A DNA stretch of 64,000 nucleotides from Amyloporia xantha (Eukaryota > Basidiomycota > Agaricomycetes > Polyporales > Adustoporiaceae). The notes under the pieces were generated by a model. The model ran no database searches, was not told the origin of the DNA, and saw only the letters and a program-made list of their open reading frames with translations. Below are positions 56,925 through 64,000 of the stretch, piece by piece; within the stretch, counting starts at the first letter, position 1; each line of letters begins with the position of its first letter. The translations under genes and the position numbers were made by a program. The stretch covers positions 1,922,001 through 1,986,000 of the forward strand of contig JAYKKR010000003.1 in the NCBI GenBank assembly GCA_036971615.1. The letters run 5' to 3'.

Positions 56925-57690
56925 ATTCCCGATGTATTGTTCAAGCCACATGATATCGCCTATGAACAGAGCATCAGAGTAGACACGAGACGTATATTTT
57001 GACAGCATAAAACTTACCATCAAGCCGACTCTTGTCGATGCCGCCAAAGGTGATCTCACCCATACCACCAGAAGCACCATTGGCACTTAATGAACTGGTG
57101 TAGATGTCGAGGACAGTGTCCGAGATGGCACCTTCGATAGCAAGGCTCTGGACAAAGGTCGGAGTGGAATTGTAGCCTGAAAGTCGCCCTTGTTGGGCGG
57201 GGGGACCGCAGAGCCCATACCGACTGATTGCACATGCAGAAATCCACAGGGAGCGCGTGAGTTCATGCATCTGATGACTATCACGAGCGTTATTGACAAA
57301 ATCCGGCTAGCGGTTCAGCGATTTGAAAACCTTCCATATAGCTTTCAGCCCCTATGAATTGGGATTGGACGGTTGCATTGCCGATGGTGACACGGTCGAG
57401 GTAGGCCGTGCCGTTGACACCACCCTCGCCGTACCTATTCAGGTTGTCGTCAAATGAGCGTACACCGCCCAGCAATGAGAACCATAGCATACGCCATTGA
57501 GAAAGTCTCGTTTATTCTGTGATAGAAGGCATACCAGTACATAATCCGTTCATGGAATATTAACACTTACATGTATGGCACAGGAACATAAGCCTGTTCA
57601 GAGCCTACCCAAATGAACGCACTTACAAAGAATGTAACGCCGCTGTCGACGTTGGCTGCGGTTATGGGAACTGGCATCATGTGGCGACAG
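56925..57690 (-). pseudogene. Polyporopepsin-like aspartic protease pseudogene
   Basis: Fragments of a secreted pepsin-family (A1) protease occur in order on the minus strand. They are PITAANVDSGVTFF (start of the mature enzyme), WVGSEQAYVPVPY, VNGTAYLDRVTIGNATVQS with QFIGAESYMEGF, VGMGSAVPPPNKGD, SGYNSTPTFVQSLAIEGAIS, and ASGGMGEITFGGIDKSRLDG. A short piece equivalent to GxIxWxPQ (DIMWLEQYIG) closes the series. Between VTFF and WVG the ~25-30 residues that should contain the first catalytic Asp (DTGSS) are missing. At least one frameshift occurs near 57190. The C-terminal half with the second catalytic Asp (DTGTT) is absent. Some splice sites survive. The gene cannot encode a working protease. 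Confidence 0.8.
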
Positions 57691-58718
57691 ACGTACTGCG
57701 CCGAAGAATTCGGAGCAGTGCGAGCGGCTGATCGAACGCCCACCGGTCGCAAGACTGCACAGCATAATGTCACCAGCGCTACAATCCCTTAACTTTGTTT
57801 GCATTCTTCGCAGAAGCGGGGCCCATACTGAATGCTGATTGGTCGGGGATCATTTCCATACGGGAGAAGAGTGGCTCGTGCGGCGTTGTAGCCGCTTCTT
57901 TCTGTTCCCGTGCAGAAGTTTAATGATAGAATTGACAAGTCGTCTAGTGCCACGCTCGACGGATGTTTGCAAAAAGCACTGCAGTGCGCGACGCTGTTGA
58001 ACGCTGAATGCAATTGCCAGACAAGTTCACTTCTGTTGTCGCGAGGGGGGCCTCGGTCAGCTGTGTTATAGGGGATGAAGGAATACAGATGACATTCTCC
58101 CGACTACATCGGCGGAAGTCACCAGGCGCGTCACGATGGGGGTGAATGTCATGAAGCAGTGAAGAGTAGCATCAGTGACGAGGAGACAGATGTTCACGAT
58201 CAGTTGAACCTTGCGAACATAGTTCCTTCTGAAGAGCGCCATTTCATTCAATCAAATCAATGGCCTCTGTCACCAGGACTCACGAGTAGTGAAGGTGTAG
58301 GATTCTGGGGTGCAAAATTTGAATAGGTTCTCCAAGACGCAGGCGTTATATGACTGCAGCTGTGCAGCGCATGACATTGGATGCGCAGCCCTTTGGACAT
58401 GGGGTCGGTCACCTTCATTTCGTGCACCCAGTGATCGATTGTCCTTGAAATACACGCATCATTGATACGTTTCATCGGTAGTCATGGGTCCGTCACTGTC
58501 AACGATACTCCAGCTCACCATTGAAGTCATTGTCCGGTCTTAATGGATCACCGACCTTTGTGACGCCTGCTCGGCGTCTGTGACCTCCACAACGAGACTT
58601 AAAAGGTCGAGCCTTCATCCCTGCTGTACTCAAACATTTTCAGTCAACAACTTTAATTGTACGTATCAGCAGCTTCTAAGGTGTTACCTCCCTGATTGAA
58701 CCCTGCAGTGTAGTCATC
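57691..58718. other. Intergenic, possible gene fragments
   Basis: Two short minus-strand frames here (58066-58251, with one hydrophobic helix, and 58257-58475) could be remnants of a coding sequence but show no family. The last ~150 bp form the promoter of the next gene, with a TTAAAAGG element about 120 bp before the ATG. Confidence 0.45.
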
Positions 58719-59357
58719 ATGAACGCTACCGTCGGAAACAGGATCGAGGCCCTCATCAAGGCCGGTGATATGTCCAAGGAGGCCGATGTAAATGGAGTTT
58801 GGAACGCGTACGCTCTCCTTTTCACATCTGTTCACATCGGCTGCTGACTGTGTTGCGTGTTCTTGCCCAGTGTTCTGGCTCTGTACTTCCCGACGGACCA
58901 GATGCAGTTTGTCATCGCCCCGGAGGCATCGCCTGGCGGCGCCAACAGAACGGACTTGCTTGTTCGCAGCTACGCCTATGGCGGTTCCGGAGGGAACCTG
59001 AAAGTGGACGCCTCTCACACGGTCATCCTTTTCGAGGGAAAGAGCAACACCGGCGATCACTTCGACCAGATCAGGTCTCAGCTAGCTGGCTACCTCAAGA
59101 GCCTGGGTGTCGCCGCATGCTGGGCCATAGGAGCTAGGGGGACACAGGTCAAGTTTTGGCGCTACATCAAGGACCGCATGGCGGACGAGATGAGGCCTTG
59201 GACGGTGGATAAAAACGGGCAGCCGAAAGAGGTGGATCGCGATTCGAAGGACGCTTATGTGTTCGAGATCACGGAGTGGAACGACCACGATGTCACGAAG
59301 TCCTTCGTGCCTATCATGAACCATATCAAGGCTCACCCTAACGCAGCTACTGCGTAA
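58719..59357 (+). CDS. Small single-domain protein, probable PD-(D/E)XK nuclease-like fold
   Basis: Two exons (58719-58807, 58871-59357) encode 191 residues. A short helical lead (NRIEALIKAGDMSKEADV) precedes VWNAVLALYFPTDQMQFVIA. Then come RTDLLVRSYAY, with the candidate motif-II Asp, and HTVILFEGKSN, with an E-x-K motif III. DQIRSQLAGYLKSLGV (a helix with Gln) and CWAIGARGTQVKFWRY complete the core. This D...ExK...Q order on a strand-strand-helix-strand pattern is what PD-(D/E)XK enzymes show; the assignment is inference from motifs. No signal peptide, NLS or fusion partner. I recall similar stand-alone proteins among fungal predictions but know of no function. Alternative: a non-catalytic member of the fold. 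Confidence 0.65.
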
Positions 59358-60539
59358 TCCAGTGCACTGGCCGCAGGAGGGCAGGAGTTTCTTGAACGTA
59401 CCAATATGTCGACAGATGTGTAACTGTATGATTACTCTGCTTTGAATGAAATAGTCTTCCGTTGTTTCGAACATGCAAGAATTGTGATAAACAAACAAAA
59501 GCCAATTAGTGAGGTAATACTATACGTTGTGGTGAGAACGTCACGACTTACACGTATCGTCTCTCATCGTATGAGCACAAGATAAGAAGATCAGCTGCAC
59601 ATAAAAATTATACCAGAAATTTACCTAAATCAATACTAGAACTGATGTGTCGTAGCGAGTGTTGATCGAGAGAGGTCGACTAGGCTCTCCTTAGCAGCCC
59701 CTGAATGCGGGACAGCTAGACATAGATCTGACGCTGTGGTTCAAATGAATGAAGAGGGTGATAAGATGCAAGCCATTCTTGCAGGCTCTCAATTTCCAAG
59801 CGCGGAACTTAGCAAAGTCTGTGGTGCACTTCAGACTCATCGATCTTTCTCTAAAGGCATGAAAAGGGCGAGTCAGTTCCCTGTTGTCGTGAGATAATAA
59901 TTAATACCCACGATACAGGATGAACACGCTGGCAAGATGAAAAATCGACGTTGATGGACCTTACGGATTGAAGACATGGCCTGAGATGGTTCCTTCGGAA
60001 TTATCACATAAACTCTGAGCTCAGATTGTTGAACATTTGTACGCAGTAGCATCGGGCTAGGCTAGACCAAGTAGTAAAGATTCACGCTTCCAAGTTGCAA
60101 TGTATACTGCAATGAAACATCAGCAGGGATGAGGGTCAGAGCTAAGTTTTGAGAGCGGCCAGCCGATCGAAATACTAAATCCCACCTCCCAAATAGGCAA
60201 CTCCAGTAGTCGGCTTTCTTCACGGCATTTCTCAAGGACTTGTATATACTGTTCGTGGGAGACTTTCCTAGCACTGTTTCTCACCCATGTTCTGAGTCAA
60301 GAGAACACCTAATATGTCTAAATCTTTGACACATGGGCATCCCGTACCAGTTGTCTCATTTGTCTTTGGAAGTCAGAAAATTCAAAATACTGCGTCTCAC
60401 CAATCAATCATGGCAGATGAAGCTAGGGCAAGCTTAAAGGCTATCGTCAAATTATACAGGAGTGGGACTGGTTCATGCGGTACAAAAAATTTCCAGATCT
60501 ACCAAGACAACGAAGAATTATACAACATACTAGGCAACT
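59358..60539. other. Intergenic between convergent genes
   Basis: About 1.2 kb, AT-richer than average, no gene recognised. An 80-codon frame at 60314-60556 (plus) overlaps the 3' end of the NmrA-like gene and has no motif. Confidence 0.5.
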
Positions 60540-61202
60540 TCATCCAGACGAAATGAGGGGTGCTTTGCCGCGCCATTCGTTCTTCTCCACTTCCTCGATA
60601 ACGAAAGCGGCAAAACCAGCTCTGGACAGCATCGTACTCGTTCTTCCGTCCCCCACGTATCCTGCGAATACATCTCTTGTATCATGATCATTGAGGACCG
60701 GCACCCTCGCGATGGTCCAGGCTAGGCTGTCACCCTGAGACCTGATTGTCTCTCCGATGGCTACAACGTCCTTGTACGCATTGTGCGCGAACACGGCAAC
60801 ACCAGAGACGAGTGCCGCGAAAACGGCGCTGAATTTGTCGTGTTCATCCTTCATGCTGGGCGTTCCCAGAGCGATGAGGCGTGTGACATGCTGTTTCTTC
60901 ATGGTATCGATGAGGAGCGCATACGCGTGGTCTAGAGGCGTGTCTCCAGGATAAAATGGACCGGACTTCACTGCTGGTCCAAGAGAGGACACAACTGCAT
61001 CGACTCCCTCCATTGCTTGTGTAAGCTTGTCGACATCGGTGAGCTGTCCTTCGATGATCGTCACAGAGGGATTGGAGGAGATGGATTCGGGTAGCTTTCC
61101 GGGAGACCGGACGTAAACGACCAGGGTATGTTGCTTCGAAAGAGCCTCCTGGATCACTTTGATACCGACTGGACCTGTGCCGCCGAGGATAAGAAGATGC
61201 AT
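60540..61202 (-). CDS. NmrA-like / atypical SDR NAD(P)-binding protein, single exon
   Basis: An uninterrupted frame of 220 residues. The N-terminus MHLLILGGTGPVGIKVIQEA is a Rossmann beta-alpha-beta with the GGTGxxG dinucleotide loop. VVYVRSPGKLPESI carries the basic residue typical of NADP-binding NmrA types, and GQLTDVDKLTQAMEGVDAVV and VTRLIALGTPSM follow the family order. No YxxxK pair is evident at the usual spacing, so it may be a redox sensor or an isomerase-like protein rather than a classical dehydrogenase. Cytosolic, no introns, unlike nearly every other gene in this window. Substrate unknown. Confidence 0.9.
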   Translation of the reverse strand: MHLLILGGTGPVGIKVIQEALSKQHTLVVYVRSPGKLPESISSNPSVTIIEGQLTDVDKLTQAMEGVDAVVSSLGPAVKSGPFYPGDTPLDHAYALLIDTMKKQHVTRLIALGTPSMKDEHDKFSAVFAALVSGVAVFAHNAYKDVVAIGETIRSQGDSLAWTIARVPVLNDHDTRDVFAGYVGDGRTSTMLSRAGFAAFVIEEVEKNEWRGKAPLISSG

Positions 61203-62094
61203 CGCGGTTTGTAGGTTCTTTAAATGGATACTGAGATGTTTACGCAGGTGGCATGGGCAACAACTTCAAGGACGAGGATGAGGTTGTAATCGCGGATTGA
61301 ACAAGTAACTATTCGAATGGGTGTCATAGACACGTGGCCTTGGTTTGCTTCGAACCTTATGAGTGTATGAGCATCCAGCACTGAATTCACTACTCGCAGG
61401 GCACATTTGTCGACCGGCCGTAGTTGCTAATTGCTTGGGGTTACCGTAGGCCTACTGGCGTCCTTAGTTAGCGTAAGGCAATGCGCGCCTTGTTCGAATT
61501 CACGGAATTACCCTCGAAGCTAATCGCCCGAGAAATCATCGTTCCGGCAGCGTCGCTTTACACAACCAGTAGTTCGGCAATCTACCGCACATGAACAGCA
61601 TCCTAGTTACAGACTGCCAGTGAATCGTTTGATGAATACTTCTTCGAGGCACGAGTGAGTAGGTAGATGATCAGAATAATACAGGCTGCGGAATAGTGTG
61701 AACACATACATACTGTTAGATACATGTGATTCGACGACTCACTGTCGAAGCGCCTATGGCAGGCTCATTCCAACAACTGTCAAAGCCACACAATAGATGA
61801 TATATCATCCTGAGCGGACGCTAGAATGAAACAGTGAGAGAGCAGGCAAGATTATGATCCCCGCAAGTTTACTCGATCTGAAGAACAATTCTTGAAAAGT
61901 GAAAGACGGGCGAACATTCTCAAACATATGTCGTATCGTGAGCAGAAGGGAGCTTCTGCTCATCGCTGGCCTCTCCGTGCGAAATCACTGACTTGCAAAG
62001 AAATAATGTTAGTATAATGGATCCAACTACTATCTACAGGCGCAATTTTCGGACCCCAGCAAAAGAGTCGACAATCAGACCAAGCATCCTGTAC
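61203..62094. other. Intergenic, no gene recognised
   Basis: About 890 bp with the promoter of the NmrA-like gene at its left end and the 3' flank of the WD40 gene at its right. No coding signal supported. Confidence 0.5.
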
Positions 62095-64000
62095 TCAAGC
62101 GACTTGTGGAAGCACTCCGTCCGCATCTTCCACCTCGAATGCACAACAGAACGTATCTCTGTCCAGGAGGATGAGACCACGCCCATCGGGTGCCCAGCGC
62201 ACGAAGTGGGTCGAGAATTTCTCTGCGGATAACAATAATGTGCGTCAGCTTCAGTCCTGCTTCAAAAGTGACATCCGTACTAGCAGGCACACCAACACAC
62301 TCAGCCACCTCCTCTCTCTCTGGCTGACTAGCATTGCTGATCTTCAACGCTGCGTCTTGTTCCTCGCTAATCCATTCGTCGCTCCAGAGGTAGAGGGCGC
62401 CTCCTCCGCAGGAGACAGCTAGGCTGCCGCGTCGAACGGGATTCCACCGAGCGCCCTCAACGGACGACGCATGAACAAGAACCGTGCACAGCTTCGGCCT
62501 TAGCTTAGATTCGTCGGCTTTGACGTCTTTAACTGTCGACGTAGACGGCCCGTGCACAGGTTGGGGAAAGGCGTACAACCACACAACATTCGGGGCACCG
62601 CCATAACGCACAAGAAGGAGTGTACCATCTGTGTTCCACGCAAGGTGGTCAATGGTTCCCCGAGAGCTCGAGGAGAAATCTGGTGGAGGTTTTGAACGAT
62701 CGCGAGAAGGCAGGTTAAGCGAATGTGGAGGCTGTATACGTTCATCTGAGATAGTGTCAGTCTGAGGTACAGAAAAACGCCCTGTAGTCTTACACGAGAG
62801 GAATCCCCGGCCGTGCGTACTTTCCAGCCAGTTGTCTGGCTCTCGCCAGATCGCCTGATTGTACGGCAGTCAATACCAAATTATACCTAGTTCAACACCA
62901 AGAATTGTGCAACGTTAGAGGAAAGTACGTACCACCCCGGCAGGGATTCGGCTCTGTAATGCTAATGTCACGACAGGCCCCCATGTCAGATTCTCCAAGA
63001 CATGCACCTGAAGTCATAGGTGAGCCGTGATTCCATCCCCGACTACTTTGTAAATTGCAGGACACGGTAAAGCTTACTTTGTCGTCCCATCCAAGGACAG
63101 CTAGCAAACGCCCCGAAGGATGCCATGCAACAGCACGCACACCGAAACCTGGATCAGGCTCAGGGGGAAATGTGCCCAAGACATCTCCAGCTAGACTTAG
63201 GATACATATTTTGAACTTCTCGTCACTCATTAGCACCACAAAATAACCCAACGAGCGTTGAGGAACAGACCTCGAGCGAACTTTCCCACACCGCGACGTG
63301 ATTACCTGTGGGGGATAAAGCAAGTCCAGCGAGAGAACCCGTCGGTAATGGGAAGTGCTACACACAGAGAAGACCTGATTGTCAGCTCGTATATGTATAC
63401 ATTCCATAGAGACGTGAGAGAAGACTAAAGAAATGCACGCACTCTAACAAGGCGGTATGCAGCCGTAGCATCATACACGCCGATTGTATCTCGGGACTTG
63501 TGTCGCTCGGCAAGAACAAAGTAATGGCCATCCGAGCGAAAGGCATACCCTATTAACGTTTCAGCTCTATCTGGACGCCAATGCAACCACCAAGAGAGAC
63601 CTCGCTCAAGATGTGCCGGATACTGGATATGTGTCGCAGTTCCAGTGACGAGGGACCAGATGGTTACTCGTAACTAAACAAGTGGGAAATATTAGTCCTT
63701 AACCATACGTGTGTAGAAGGATGCAGCGTACACCCCATTCGCTCCAGCATACAATCGTACGTCCGTCAGGAGCCCATTCCGCTCTGGCCAACCCTTCCGC
63801 GCCAGCATCTATGCGCGCGCGCCACTCTTCATCTCGCATCTTGAATGCCTCTACAGAACCGTTCTTGGCGCACGCACCAAACACATACTCCGAATCGCAA
63901 GACCAGCCAGCGTGTGTGACCCATTCTTCATTTCGGGGGGTTCCATCGCTGCTACCTTTGGAGCCGACTCTCGCTTTGAACTGATTTGCCCCACGGGTAG
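62095..64000 (-). CDS. WRAP73/WDR8-type WD40 repeat protein, 5' end beyond the window
   Basis: At least eight exons read from the right edge to a TGA at 62095-62097. The order of landmarks follows WRAP73: WRARIDAGAEGLARAEWAPD, LRVTIWSLVTGTATHIQYP, AFRSDGHYFVLAERHKSRD, LPTGSLAGLALSPTGNHVAV, then FKICILSLAGDVLGTF, RAVAWHPSGRLLAVLGWDDK and VHVLENLTWGPVVTL. A low-complexity Pro/Ser linker, HLAWNTDGTLLLVR, ARWNPVRRGSLAVSCGGGAL and the C-terminal FVRWAPDGRGLILLDRDTF with CCAFEVEDADG follow. The last intron (GTACGG...CGCAG) was placed so this final WD strand is kept. In fission yeast and animals WRAP73 orthologues act at spindle pole bodies/centrosomes with SSX2IP/Msd1-type partners to anchor microtubules. 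The first one or two repeats lie outside the window. Confidence 0.88.

Overview
The window looks like nuclear DNA of a filamentous basidiomycete, most likely an Agaricomycete (wood-decay or mushroom type). The basis is that genes are broken by many 45-75 bp GT-AG introns, three class I hydrophobin loci are present, and a decayed polyporopepsin-like aspartic protease lies nearby. Species is not determinable by eye. Gene models below were spliced by hand from splice signals, reading frame and protein-family sense, so exon edges are proposals.

Layout. 1-10 kb: a 3' gene fragment, an 8-exon gene of unknown function (1947-3772), a tiny 4-exon membrane protein (5360-5740, minus) and an MFS transporter (8095-10146). 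10.6-23.3 kb: a 2.1-kb segment holding a DnaJ-X co-chaperone gene occurs twice in direct orientation (10605-12746 and 21191-23324), separated by 8.4 kb of decayed sequence with a ~400-bp degenerate tandem repeat, eroded spliced genes and an AT-richer block with an inverted repeat. 23.7-41.1 kb: a dense housekeeping block with cytosolic tyrosyl-tRNA synthetase, a ~2,665-residue sacsin-like protein with two GHKL ATPase modules and a C-terminal BTB domain, an MRM2-type rRNA methyltransferase, histone H4, a TFIIIC subunit 6/tau55 homologue and a second MFS transporter. 41-58 kb: gene-poor, with two small hydrophobins (one frameshifted), an acidic hypothetical protein, a 547-residue hydrophobin with a very Trp/Ser/Thr/Pro-rich N-terminal half, and an aspartic-protease pseudogene. 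58.7-64 kb: a PD-(D/E)XK-like small protein, a single-exon NmrA-type NAD(P)-binding protein and a WRAP73-type WD40 protein running off the right edge.

There is no operon-like logic. Local themes are protein folding (DnaJ-X, the GHKL/BTB protein), translation and RNA modification (TyrRS, MRM2, TFIIIC6) and cell-surface hydrophobins. Several conserved genes each carry one apparent 1-nt indel (DnaJ copy 1, MRM2, hydrophobin 2, the 49-kb gene). That raises the possibility of assembly indel errors alongside true decay. No tRNA, rRNA, CRISPR array or intact transposon was recognised.
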